A DNA stretch of 37,817 nt. Origin: Pseudomonadota bacterium (GTDB lineage Bacteria; Pseudomonadota; Gammaproteobacteria; Burkholderiales; Burkholderiaceae_C). Within the stretch, counting starts at the first letter, position 1. Every line of letters begins with the position of its first letter. The DNA is taken from assembly GCA_023442945.1 (NCBI GenBank), contig JAEZWW010000057.1:1-37817 (forward strand), read 5' to 3'. Shown here in pieces: positions 22,654-30,478 of the stretch. The translations under genes and the position numbers were made by a program. A model generated the notes under the pieces. It saw only the letters and a list, made by a program, of their open reading frames with translations, made no database searches and was not told the DNA's origin.

Positions 22654-22857
22654 CTAGGCACGACCCTCCCCCGGAAGGCAATCGTTCTCTCGCGGATCAA
22701 GCTGGGCTTGCAGCTGACGCATGTCGCTGCCGCCCAACTGGGGCCGGCGTTTGGGCAGACCCCCAACCTTGACGCAAAGCCCGCACGCATAAGCCGCGTG
22801 CACCAGCGCGCCACTGCCGAAGCAGCGGGTTGCAGAAATGGTGGTGGCGGAAAACAT
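22654..22857 (-). CDS. 67-residue small protein at the head of the island
   Basis: ATG preceded by AAGGTTTCACC, about 64 bases after the predicted transcription start and followed by an intrinsic terminator, so a short transcript clearly spans it. The protein (MFSATTISATRCFGSGALVH ... LDPRENDCLPGEGRA) has four cysteines and no recognised domain. Coding status is plausible but unproven. It could be a leader ORF. Confidence 0.4.
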   Translation of the reverse strand: MFSATTISATRCFGSGALVHAAYACGLCVKVGGLPKRRPQLGGSDMRQLQAQLDPRENDCLPGEGRA

Positions 22858-22927
22858 GGTGAAACCTTGCTGAAAAAGAGATAAATCCGAAGGGAGAAAA
22901 TAAGTGCTCGGTTGAGCGATGGGTTGG

Positions 22928-22956
22928 ACTGTAAAGAGTCTTTACCTCATCGTCAA
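22928..22956 (-). promoter_or_regulatory. sigma-70 promoter driving the tRNA/RNA-repair island
   Basis: On the minus strand TTGACG (22956-22951), a 17-base spacer and TACAGT (22933-22928) make a near-consensus promoter. It points at the 67-codon ORF and the tRNA array. Confidence 0.65.
22931..22945. promoter_or_regulatory. 15-bp palindromic operator candidate
   Basis: GTAAAGA-G-TCTTTAC is a perfect palindrome that occupies the spacer and touches the -10 box of the promoter above. A repressor bound here would block polymerase. The divergent HTH gene next door is the obvious candidate. Confidence 0.55.
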
Positions 22957-23016
22957 GCACTGCCACAATCTTTTTTTCGCTTGTTGTGGCGCGCCCACGC
23001 CACACCACTTCGCACC

Positions 23017-23388
23017 TTGTCCGACTACACCCTTGTGCGCCGCCAGAACGTGCTGGCGCTGTTCCAAGGCTATGCCGAGCGCGCGCTGTCGCAGGGCGTG
23101 CCGCCCAAAGGCCTGGAGCAGGACTTCGCCGCGCGCCTGCAAATCTCGCCCAGCATGTGGAGCCAGATCAAGTCCGCGCGCCCCATCGGCAACAAGCTGG
23201 CGCGCCAGATCGAAGTGCTGTGCGAACAAGCCAACGGCTGGCTGGACGAAGTGCACGACGACGCACCGCCTTCGGCCGAAGAGAAGGCCTTCTTGGCATT
23301 GGCCCTGAATGCGTGGCGGGCGAGTTCGGCGGCGCAGCGGCGGGCGTTGAAGAAGCAGTTGAGCGACGCCTCAGCGGATCGCAATTAG
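23017..23388 (+). CDS. small HTH (XRE/Cro-like) DNA-binding protein
   Basis: About 123 residues from a TTG start (LSDYTLVRRQNVLALFQGYA); an upstream TTG at 22912 would add 35 residues that look non-coding and overlap the promoter, so it is less likely. The HTH is in LEQDFAARLQISPSMWSQIKSARPIGNKLARQIE (about residues 32-65), followed by NGWLDE as in phage-type repressors, then a basic Ala/Arg/Lys tail. It is divergent from the tRNA/RNA-repair island, with a perfect palindrome in the shared promoter region, so it probably controls the island and itself. Confidence 0.7.
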   Translation: MSDYTLVRRQNVLALFQGYAERALSQGVPPKGLEQDFAARLQISPSMWSQIKSARPIGNKLARQIEVLCEQANGWLDEVHDDAPPSAEEKAFLALALNAWRASSAAQRRALKKQLSDASADRN

Positions 23389-23409
23389 GCGTCAATGCAA
23401 CGCTTTGCT

Positions 23410-24387
23410 TTACATCTGCTCGCCACCCGATGAGCTTATGACGGCTTCGTCGACCGCGTCGATCAGTTGCTCGACTTCCGCCATTGCGGCACGAGCGAGT
23501 TCGAACTGATGCGCGCATCCCCTGTACGCGTGGCTCAAGTCCAAGGGGTCAGTTCCGCCCAGCGTGTAGATAACGCGCGACTTGCCTTCTACAGGCAAGC
23601 CAACCAATCTTTTATGAATCCTGGTTAGCCCAACGTCGAAGCGCGGCGCTATCGAGTGGCTGGCGCTGTTTCTCCAGTCCAAGGTCTGCTCCCGATACGC
23701 GTCGGAATCAATACGCTGGATGACTCGCATCACGCCTCCAACAGAATCCCATCCGGGCAATAGCCCCTCCAACTGCGACTCAGCCGTTTTACGAGAAAGG
23801 TAGTACTTGTTCCCTTGGGCGATCAGCGCCAACGAATCGGCACTCCATCTATTGCTCAGTAGGCGCTGCCGCTGCTCCATCGGCAAGTCGTCCAAACGCT
23901 TTTTGATGCGTGCTGCCTTTGGGCCATCCTCAGCGGGCAACCAGTCTTGATAGGTGGCCTCGACAACCAGTTTTCCAAAATGAAGCAGGGCTGTTGTGAA
24001 CTCAACGACCAGGTCGCGAAAGGATGCTGGTTGATGCATGCAAAAAAACAAGACCGGATGAACAAGATCGTGCAGAACATCGTCGCGCTCATCGGCGCCC
24101 AACGTTTCCAGGACTCTGTTCCAGCAATACCAGCTGTGGAGTTGCGTTCTCCATTGATTCAGTTGATTTATGACGTCGCGAAGATCGGACTCTACTGTTC
24201 GTCCAGCGTCGTCAAAACCCCATCCGGCGATCGTCTGACATGCATCGAACCGGTAGTAGCCCGTCGAGAAGACCGGGTTGGATTGGTCTACATCGCCTTC
24301 AATTTCAAGGCGCATCTGAAGGGAACGGACTAACAGGCCGTGATGCCTTGCGATGTCCTCAGCAGGGTTGCGGTCAGTCCCGGACAT
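23410..24387 (-). CDS. unknown protein with HEPN-like R-x4-H motif
   Basis: A 325-residue protein, largely helical, no signal peptide or membrane helix. It shows RNSASH at residues 239-244, preceded by EQTLDW: an R-N-x3-H motif of the type that forms the active site of HEPN ribonucleases. I assign no named family. The base composition is clearly lower in GC than all neighbours, a sign of transfer. It is tail-to-tail with the HTH gene and lies 29 bases downstream of the LplT/PlsC fusion gene. If it is a HEPN RNase, it would create the 2',3'-cyclic phosphate/5'-OH ends that RtcB seals (inference). Confidence 0.55.
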   Translation of the reverse strand: MSGTDRNPAEDIARHHGLLVRSLQMRLEIEGDVDQSNPVFSTGYYRFDACQTIAGWGFDDAGRTVESDLRDVINQLNQWRTQLHSWYCWNRVLETLGADERDDVLHDLVHPVLFFCMHQPASFRDLVVEFTTALLHFGKLVVEATYQDWLPAEDGPKAARIKKRLDDLPMEQRQRLLSNRWSADSLALIAQGNKYYLSRKTAESQLEGLLPGWDSVGGVMRVIQRIDSDAYREQTLDWRNSASHSIAPRFDVGLTRIHKRLVGLPVEGKSRVIYTLGGTDPLDLSHAYRGCAHQFELARAAMAEVEQLIDAVDEAVISSSGGEQM

Positions 24388-24416
24388 GTTTTCTTAGCTT
24401 GCGTCAGCGGACCGAT

Positions 24417-26360
24417 TCATGAAGCAAACAACGCTGCCACCCGTCCCTCCAACAGCTCCGGCGTCACCTGCGGCGACGGCACCGGCTCGCCCACGTTCAG
24501 GCCCACGCGGTTGAACAGGCCGCGGCGGAAGGGGCGGGTCATGGCGCCGTCTTTTTCGATGCGGCTGAAGTACGAACCCCACAGATTGGTCAGCGCCATG
24601 GGCACCACGGGCACGTCCAGGCCGTCGGCCTTGGCTTGTTCCAGGATCTTCATCACGCCGCCCTTGAAGGGCTGCAACTGGCCATCGCGGGTGATGCCGC
24701 CTTCGGGGAAGATGCCCAGCAAATCACCTTCGCGCAGCACCTTGGCCGCTTCGTCAAACGCGTGCTGGTAGACGGCGGGGTCGTCCTTCTGCGGTGCCAC
24801 CGGGATGCACTTGGCCAGCCGGAAGATCCAGCCCAGCACCGGCACCTGGAAGATGCGCGAATCCATGATGAAGCGGATGGGCCGCGGGCTGGCCGCCATC
24901 AGCAGCACGGCGTCGACAAAGCTGACGTGGTTGGCCACCAGGATGGCGGCGCCTTCGCTGGGGATGTGCTGTTCGCCCCACACCTTGAAGCGGTAGACAA
25001 TGCGCGTCATCACCCAGGCGATGAAGCGCAGCAGGTATTCGGGCACCAGCAGGAAGATGTAGCCCGCGACCACCGCGTTGGCCAGCCCCACGATCAGGAA
25101 GATCTGCGGAATGCTGAAACCGCTTTTCAGCAACGCGCCGGCGATCACACTGCTGGCGATCATGAACAGCGCGTTCAGAATGTTATTGGCCGCGATGATG
25201 CGGGCGCGGTGCGTGGGCGCGCTGCGCAGCTGGATCAGCGCGTACATGGGCACGCTGTACAGGCCTGCAAACAGGCTGAGCAGCAGCAGGTCGAACATCA
25301 CGCGCCAATGGGCGTGCAGGGCGACAAAGCTGGACAAGGTGTAGCCCGCGTGCACGGGCAGCGCCCGCGAGGCGAAGTACAAATCCACCGAAAACACGGT
25401 CATGCCGATGGCACCCAGCGGCACCAGGCCGATCTCGACCTGGCGGTGCGACAGCTTCTCGCACAGCAGCGAGCCCACGCCAATGCCCACCGAAAACACC
25501 ACCAGCAGCAGCGACGCGACCTGCTCGTTGCCGTGCAGCACTTCCTTGGCAAAGGCGGGGAAGTTGCTGAGGAACACGGCGCCAAAGAACCACATCCACG
25601 AGATGCCCAGCAGCGAGCGGAAGACGACGACGTTGCCGTGCGCCAGCTTCAGGTTGTGCCAGGTTTCGGTGACGGGGTTCCAGTTGATCTTCAGGCCCGG
25701 GTCGGTCGCCGGTGCGTTGGGGATGAACTGCGCCACCACGCGGCCCACAATCGCCAGCGCTACACAAGCGATAGCTACCCACGCATGTCCCACCTGGGGC
25801 ACAGCCACCAAAAGGCCACCCATCACGTTGCCCAGCAGGATCGCAACGAAAGTGCCCATCTCGACCATGCCGTTGCCGCCCGTCAGCTCGCGCTCGCTCA
25901 GCACCTGCGGCAGGTAGGCGAACTTGACAGGACCAAACAGCGTGGAATGCAGACCCATCAGGAACACGCAACCCAGCAGCACCGGCACGTTGGCCGCCAT
26001 GAAGCCCCAGGCCGCCAGCGCCATGATGGCGATCTCCAGGTTCTTGACGAAGCGGATCATCCGCGTCTTCTCGAACTTGTCGGTCAGTTGCCCGCTGGTC
26101 GCGGAAAACAGCAAAAACGGCAGGATGAACAGCGCGCCGATCACCAGGCCCGCCATCGCCGGCTCCAGCCAACTGACGCTCAGTTGGTACGTCACCATCA
26201 CCGTGAAGGCGAACTTGAACAGGTTGTCGTTGGCCGCCCCCGAAAACTGCGTCCAGAAGAATGGCGCAAAACGGCGCTGGCGCAACAGGGCGAACTGGTT
26301 GGGTTCGCCGTGCGCGGCGACAGGTTGGTGCGCGGGGCGGGCGAAGTTGGTCGAAGTCAT
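24417..26360 (-). CDS. MFS lysophospholipid transporter (LplT-like) fused to PlsC acyltransferase
   Basis: A 647-residue membrane protein; ATG at 26360 with AAGGATC upstream. Residues about 1-435 are a 12-helix major facilitator resembling LplT (FWTQFSGAANDNLFKFAFTV, FSATSGQLTDKFEKTRMI). Residues about 455-640 are a 1-acylglycerol-3-phosphate acyltransferase domain with the catalytic NHVSFVD (H478, D483) and FPEGGIT (about 551-557). Likely role: flipping and re-acylating lysophospholipids at the inner membrane. E. coli splits this between LplT and Aas; the AMP-binding acyl-ACP synthetase part of Aas is missing here, so acyl groups must come ready activated. Confidence 0.9.
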   Translation of the reverse strand: MTSTNFARPAHQPVAAHGEPNQFALLRQRRFAPFFWTQFSGAANDNLFKFAFTVMVTYQLSVSWLEPAMAGLVIGALFILPFLLFSATSGQLTDKFEKTRMIRFVKNLEIAIMALAAWGFMAANVPVLLGCVFLMGLHSTLFGPVKFAYLPQVLSERELTGGNGMVEMGTFVAILLGNVMGGLLVAVPQVGHAWVAIACVALAIVGRVVAQFIPNAPATDPGLKINWNPVTETWHNLKLAHGNVVVFRSLLGISWMWFFGAVFLSNFPAFAKEVLHGNEQVASLLLVVFSVGIGVGSLLCEKLSHRQVEIGLVPLGAIGMTVFSVDLYFASRALPVHAGYTLSSFVALHAHWRVMFDLLLLSLFAGLYSVPMYALIQLRSAPTHRARIIAANNILNALFMIASSVIAGALLKSGFSIPQIFLIVGLANAVVAGYIFLLVPEYLLRFIAWVMTRIVYRFKVWGEQHIPSEGAAILVANHVSFVDAVLLMAASPRPIRFIMDSRIFQVPVLGWIFRLAKCIPVAPQKDDPAVYQHAFDEAAKVLREGDLLGIFPEGGITRDGQLQPFKGGVMKILEQAKADGLDVPVVPMALTNLWGSYFSRIEKDGAMTRPFRRGLFNRVGLNVGEPVPSPQVTPELLEGRVAALFAS

Positions 26361-26373
26361 TCGGGCAGATCCT

Positions 26374-27237
26374 TCAAAGGACACGTTGCGACGACGTGCC
26401 GTTGGGCGTGCATTGTGCGGTGTCGCCGTGTCTGGCCGACGCCGCCCGCTTGCGCGCCAGGGCCTGCACCACCGGCCAGACCGCCAAGGCGGCGACGACG
26501 TGCTTCAGGCTGTGGCCCGACACCGCGCCGCCGCTCCATGCAAACACCGGCGCGTCGGCCAGCTCCAGCCCCTTGGCCGCCGCGTACGCCAGCACCACCG
26601 CCAGCAGTGAAAAGCCCAGCGCCTGTGGGCGCGGCCGCTGCGTGGCCAGCGCCAGCAGCAGCACCAGGCCGCTGGTCTGCAGTACCGTCCACGGCGTCAT
26701 GTTGCCGGTCAGCGCGTCCAGCAAGGCCGAATACGGCGCCGCCACCGCGACCACCAGCGCCAGCAGCACGCCCACGCGGGCGCTGACCCGGTCGGCCACC
26801 GCCAGACCCACCAGCGCGGCAAACGGCAGCGCCATGCCCAACCGGTCCAGCGCCAGCCCCGCGTTGTCCGGCGCCAGGTGGTACAGGCTGGAGCCCACGG
26901 CGGTTCCCAGCAGCCCAACGAACAGCAGCACCGCCAGCACGCGCTGCACCATCGGCAAGGCGCCGCGCGGCACCCGGCACGCCACCCAAAAGCCCCACGC
27001 CGCCACGCCGGCAAAGGCCAGGTTGCTCAGCACGTCCAGCGCGTGCGGCACGCCCGCCAACACGCGCTGGTCGGCAAACTGGTGGTAGTCGGCCGGTAGC
27101 GCCATCGGCGGTAACCACAAAGCCAGGGCGACAAGCAAGGGCACGGCGGCCAGCAGGAGGCATTCGGCGACGGCCGCGCTGGCAGTGGTGGGCGCCCGTT
27201 CGGCGGCGGCAAGAGGGAAATCGGCAGGGGTCGGCAT
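26374..27237 (-). CDS. CREST-superfamily-like membrane hydrolase
   Basis: A 287-residue protein with about seven membrane helices. The start MPTPADFPLAAAER is the first reasonable ATG. Two motifs fit the CREST superfamily (alkaline ceramidase, PAQR, Per1): GSSLYH at about 115-120 followed by DRLGMALPF, and SGHSLKHVVAALAVW near the end. The Ser, Asp and three His would form a membrane-embedded zinc hydrolase site. The substrate may be a lipid amide; unproven. It lies 13 bases upstream of the LplT/PlsC fusion gene, suggesting a lipid-handling operon. Confidence 0.7.
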   Translation of the reverse strand: MPTPADFPLAAAERAPTTASAAVAECLLLAAVPLLVALALWLPPMALPADYHQFADQRVLAGVPHALDVLSNLAFAGVAAWGFWVACRVPRGALPMVQRVLAVLLFVGLLGTAVGSSLYHLAPDNAGLALDRLGMALPFAALVGLAVADRVSARVGVLLALVVAVAAPYSALLDALTGNMTPWTVLQTSGLVLLLALATQRPRPQALGFSLLAVVLAYAAAKGLELADAPVFAWSGGAVSGHSLKHVVAALAVWPVVQALARKRAASARHGDTAQCTPNGTSSQRVL

Positions 27238-27614
27238 GGTGAAGGGGGCCGCGGCGCGGCAATGGATAGGACCTGCGGGACTGTGCGGCCAACGGGAGCG
27301 ACAGGGCGCATTAAACAGCCCTGGCAACTCAATGCGAGGCCTTCCGTATCCCGTGGCGATACCGTCTTCTCAACCTGCGTTGGGCTGTGCCACACCCTTC
27401 TGCCACATGACGCCAGGTTTCCCCGCAGGCAGTCAATGCGCCATATGCTCCTAATTAGGTAGCTGGCTGCGCAGTACTCACTAGCGCCGGCGGCACATCC
27501 ACCCAAAGAGCCCCACCCCCTGGTAAGACTACCGATGGGAACCATCCCAGCTTACGCCGCGGCGGCAAGGCCCCTATTCTCGGTCGCATCTTTGCCGACT
27601 CACGAGGTCTCGTC
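27238..27614. other. intergenic region between lipid operon and toxin
   Basis: 377 bases between divergent genes. It holds repeat copy 8 and a small GATGGG/CCATCC hairpin near 27533-27547. No RNA gene or protein gene is supported. Confidence 0.5.
27456..27495 (+). repeat. dispersed TAGCTG repeat, copy 8
   Basis: TAGGTAGCTGGCTGCGCAGT then CACTAGCGCCGGCGG. Confidence 0.6.
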
Positions 27615-28943
27615 ATGCAAACCACCCCTGCCGGCGGTTCCGGCGGGCGCGTTCAGCCCCCTGCACTTCCCCCGTCCAACGCCGCGTCCGCCTCCGGTGG
27701 ACGCGAACTGCGCGCGGGCGATCGCATCACCATTCCGTCGGCCACGCCGGGTTACGAAGCCACCCACACGGCCGCGCCCGGCGACACCTGGGCCAGCGTG
27801 GGCCAGCGCTGGCAGGTCAGCGAAAAGGATCTGCGACAAGCCAACGCGCCGGCGCAGCGCCGTGACGGCCAAAGCGGAGGAGACGCCGGACAGACTGCAC
27901 CGCAAGAGTCGGAAGAAGGCATTGGCTCGTTCATGGAAGGCGCGGTCGCCGGCGACTTCAGCGACAACCAAAGTTGGTCCGCCACGGCGGGGCAGGTCGC
28001 TGTAGGGTTCATTCCCATCGTCGGCCAGATCGCCGACGCGCGCGACACCATCGCCTCGGTCAAGAAGGTGTGGAACGGCGAAGAAGGCGGTTGGCTCAGC
28101 CTAGGCGCCTCCATCGTCGGCTGGGTACCCGGCATCGGCGATGCCGCCAAGGCGGCCATCCGCGGCACCGGGAAAGTCGCCGACGCCGGCGCGGCGGTGG
28201 GCAAACAGGCGCTGCGCCAGGGCGAGCAGTTGGCCCCCGCGGTTGCCAAGCAAGCCGACGAAGCCGCCCACAGCGCCAAGGCAGCCGACCAGGCGGGAGA
28301 CGGTGCCAAAGCCGCGGACAACCGCGGAGCCAAACGCCTGCCCGGCGAAACGCCGGTGGACGCGGCCTCGCGACTCGACCGCGACATCGCGCACGCGCGC
28401 GCCAACGGCGCCAGTCCCGACGACGTCAAGGCGTGGGAAGCCAACCGCGCGCGCGCACTTGGCGAAGTCCGTCGGGAAGCCGACAAACTCGATGGCGCCG
28501 TCCCCGGCCGCTTGCTGCCCAACCACACCTACGAACTGAACGGCTACAAATACAGCACCGACGCGAAAGGTCGCATCGCCACGGTAGAGGGCGAGCTGAA
28601 GCTGGACGCCGCCCCGCGCAGCCAAGGCGCGCAGTCCCGCGTCGGCAAGGATGACGGCCGCTTGGACATCGACCAAGGCGGGCACCTGATCGGCGCGCAG
28701 TTCGGCGGCTACCGGGGGGTGGAGAATCTGACCCCGATGAACAAGTCGGTCAACGACTACCATAAGGGTGCCTGGGGCCAGATGGAGAAAGGTTGGGCCA
28801 AGGCGCTGGGCGAAGGAAAGTCTGTAAACGTCAAAATTGAAATCAAGTACGCAGACGACCTATCGCGAGCCTCTCAGTTCAAGGTCACCGAGCTCGTCGA
28901 TGGCAAGCTGAGAACCCGATTTATCGACAATCCGACGACCTAG
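27615..28943 (+). CDS. polymorphic toxin: LysM-like, pretoxin region, C-terminal DNA/RNA non-specific endonuclease
   Basis: A 442-residue protein; ATG after CGAGGTC. Residues about 47-80 resemble a LysM domain (GDTWASVGQRWQVSEKDLRQAN). Residues about 125-190 form a Gly/Ala/Val-rich pretoxin segment (VAVGFIPIVGQIADARDTIA). The C-terminal 140 residues are an Endonuclease_NS_2-type nuclease: YKYSTDAKGRIATVEGEL, DQGGHLIGAQFGG with catalytic H357, ENLTPMNKSVN, and VNVKIEIKY. No Sec signal; export by a type VI or similar route is likely (inference). Four immunity-type genes follow, the first one base after its stop. Confidence 0.88.
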   Translation: MQTTPAGGSGGRVQPPALPPSNAASASGGRELRAGDRITIPSATPGYEATHTAAPGDTWASVGQRWQVSEKDLRQANAPAQRRDGQSGGDAGQTAPQESEEGIGSFMEGAVAGDFSDNQSWSATAGQVAVGFIPIVGQIADARDTIASVKKVWNGEEGGWLSLGASIVGWVPGIGDAAKAAIRGTGKVADAGAAVGKQALRQGEQLAPAVAKQADEAAHSAKAADQAGDGAKAADNRGAKRLPGETPVDAASRLDRDIAHARANGASPDDVKAWEANRARALGEVRREADKLDGAVPGRLLPNHTYELNGYKYSTDAKGRIATVEGELKLDAAPRSQGAQSRVGKDDGRLDIDQGGHLIGAQFGGYRGVENLTPMNKSVNDYHKGAWGQMEKGWAKALGEGKSVNVKIEIKYADDLSRASQFKVTELVDGKLRTRFIDNPTT

Positions 28944-28944
28944 C

Positions 28945-29418
28945 ATGAACGATAGTATTCAGTCTCTCTACAAAACCATCGCCGCGGGATGCGCTGCGTC
29001 CCGCCCCGAGCAATGGACAGAATGCGTGCTGGATTTCAAGAAAATTGAACGCTACGCGTTGGCAGAGTTGTACTTCACCAACCCGCCGGGCAAGCCGACG
29101 TATGCCGAAATAGACGACAGCGTTTATGAGGCATTGGTTGAACTCCGCGCCGAAATGGCTCCTATCAACGGCGGCGAAGCCTGGTACACCGCCGTGTTCC
29201 GAATGACGCCCGACGGCAAATACAAATTCGACTTCGACTACGACCATCTGCCGGCGTTTGATCTGATGCCCGAAGCCGACAAATGGCAGGACGAATTCAA
29301 GCGCTACCCGCGACCCGAACTGCAAGCGCAGATCCAGGACTGGCTCGACGGGCCGTACAGGGATGACAAAGCCGAAGAGCTGGTGCAGCGTCTGGCCGAT
29401 CTGCAGCGCACTTCATGA
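28945..29418 (+). CDS. immunity protein (YezG/DUF600-like), copy 1
   Basis: 157 residues; ATG one base after the toxin stop, so translation is coupled and this is the likely cognate antitoxin. YezG-like features are EQWTECVLDFKKIERYALAE, EAWYTAVFRM and the GKYKFDFDYDHL core followed by WQDEFKRYPRPEL. The family neutralises nuclease toxins of LXG/NS_2 type by direct binding. An RBS is not obvious, fitting coupled translation. Confidence 0.82.
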   Translation: MNDSIQSLYKTIAAGCAASRPEQWTECVLDFKKIERYALAELYFTNPPGKPTYAEIDDSVYEALVELRAEMAPINGGEAWYTAVFRMTPDGKYKFDFDYDHLPAFDLMPEADKWQDEFKRYPRPELQAQIQDWLDGPYRDDKAEELVQRLADLQRTS

Positions 29419-29455
29419 GCCAAACGTCCAATCGAGATAAACGGAAATTCGCCTA

Positions 29456-29929
29456 GTGAGCCCGGCCGTTGAAGCGCTCTATAAGTCTGTTGCCGGGGGC
29501 TGCGCGGAATCCCGACCGGAACATTGGACCGAGTGCGTTCTCGAATACAAGGAAATCGAGCGCTATTCCACGATTGAACTCTGCTTCAAGAACCCTCCGC
29601 ACGAAGCCGTCTACCCTGCAGCCAACGATACCGCGCTGGATGCGTGTATTGAATTGCGGACAGAGATGGCAAAACTCAACGGCGGCGAAGCTTGGTACAC
29701 CGCCGTGTTCCGCATGACGCCAGACGGCAAGTACAAGTTCGATTTCGACTACGACCACCTGCCCGTGTTTAAGTTCATGCCGCAAGGCGATAAATGGACT
29801 GACGAGTTCAAGCGGTATCCGCGACCTGAATTGCAGGCACAGATCCAGGACTGGTTGGACGGACCGGAGACAGATGAAAAGTCAGACGAGTTGATTCAGC
29901 GCTTGAAAGATTTGCAGCGCACCGTTTGA
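29456..29929 (+). CDS. immunity protein (YezG/DUF600-like), copy 2
   Basis: 157 residues from a GTG start (MSPAVEALYKSVAGGCAESR), 37 bases after copy 1. It is collinear with copy 1 and nearly identical through the YTAVFRMTPDGKYKFDFDYD core, but diverged in the N-terminal half (IELCFKNPPHEAVYP). Extra copies like this are thought to protect against variant toxins of relatives. Confidence 0.8.
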   Translation: MSPAVEALYKSVAGGCAESRPEHWTECVLEYKEIERYSTIELCFKNPPHEAVYPAANDTALDACIELRTEMAKLNGGEAWYTAVFRMTPDGKYKFDFDYDHLPVFKFMPQGDKWTDEFKRYPRPELQAQIQDWLDGPETDEKSDELIQRLKDLQRTV

Positions 29930-29969
29930 TCTAAAAGCTTTGTCGCAATAGGCACGCATTTGGCGATCC

Positions 29970-30435
29970 ATGACCCCAGCCGTCGAAGCCCTCTACAAAA
30001 CCATCGCCACGGGATGTGCGGCGTCCCGCCCCGAGCAATGGACGGAATGACTTCAGAAAAATCGAACGCTTTGCCGTTGCAGAGTTGTATTTCACGAACC
30101 CACCGGGCGAGCCGAGATATGCGGAAATCGAAGACAGCGTGCTGGACGCCATGGTCGAACTCCGTGCCGAAATGGCCCCACTCAATGGCGGCCAGGCCTG
30201 GTACACCGCCCTGTTCCGCATGACGCCCGACGGCAAGTACAAGTTTGATTTCGACCACGACCACCTGCCCGTGTTTGACTTCATGCCACAGGCCGACAAG
30301 TGGGTTGATGAATTCGAGCGCTATCCGCGACCCGAGTTGCAAGCGCTGATCCAAGACTGGTTGGACGGCCCAGACACGGACGAGAAATCTGATGAGCTGG
30401 TGAAGCGCCTGGCCGACCTGCAGCGCACGGCCTGA
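29970..30435 (+). pseudogene. immunity protein copy 3, broken by an 8-bp deletion
   Basis: Starts ATG at 29970 and reads MTPAVEALYKTIATGCAASR, then PEQWTE and a TGA at 30048-30050. Comparison with copy 1 shows loss of eight bases (CGTGCTGG in copy 1) right at that point. The rest of the family sequence, FRKIERFAVAELYF through GLQ-type end LADLQRTA, continues in the +1 frame to the stop at 30435. A shorter product from an internal start is possible but would lack the N-terminal strands. Confidence 0.82.
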
Positions 30436-30478
30436 CGCGGGCGCCGGGGCTGTCACGCACACCAGGAAAAAGCACACC

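Noticed and set aside
22912..23016. A longer form of the HTH protein from the TTG at 22912
   Set aside because: The extra 35 residues would be encoded by the promoter and palindrome region, lack protein-like character and have no ribosome site.
4846..24960. A CRISPR array
   Set aside because: No regularly spaced identical repeats were seen; the repeated elements are few, irregularly placed and palindromic.
25750..25780. A TAGCTA/GCGCT motif inside the LplT/PlsC gene resembling the dispersed repeat
   Set aside because: It is in a conserved coding stretch, matches only a few bases of the repeat and lacks the CTAGGGCCAG half.
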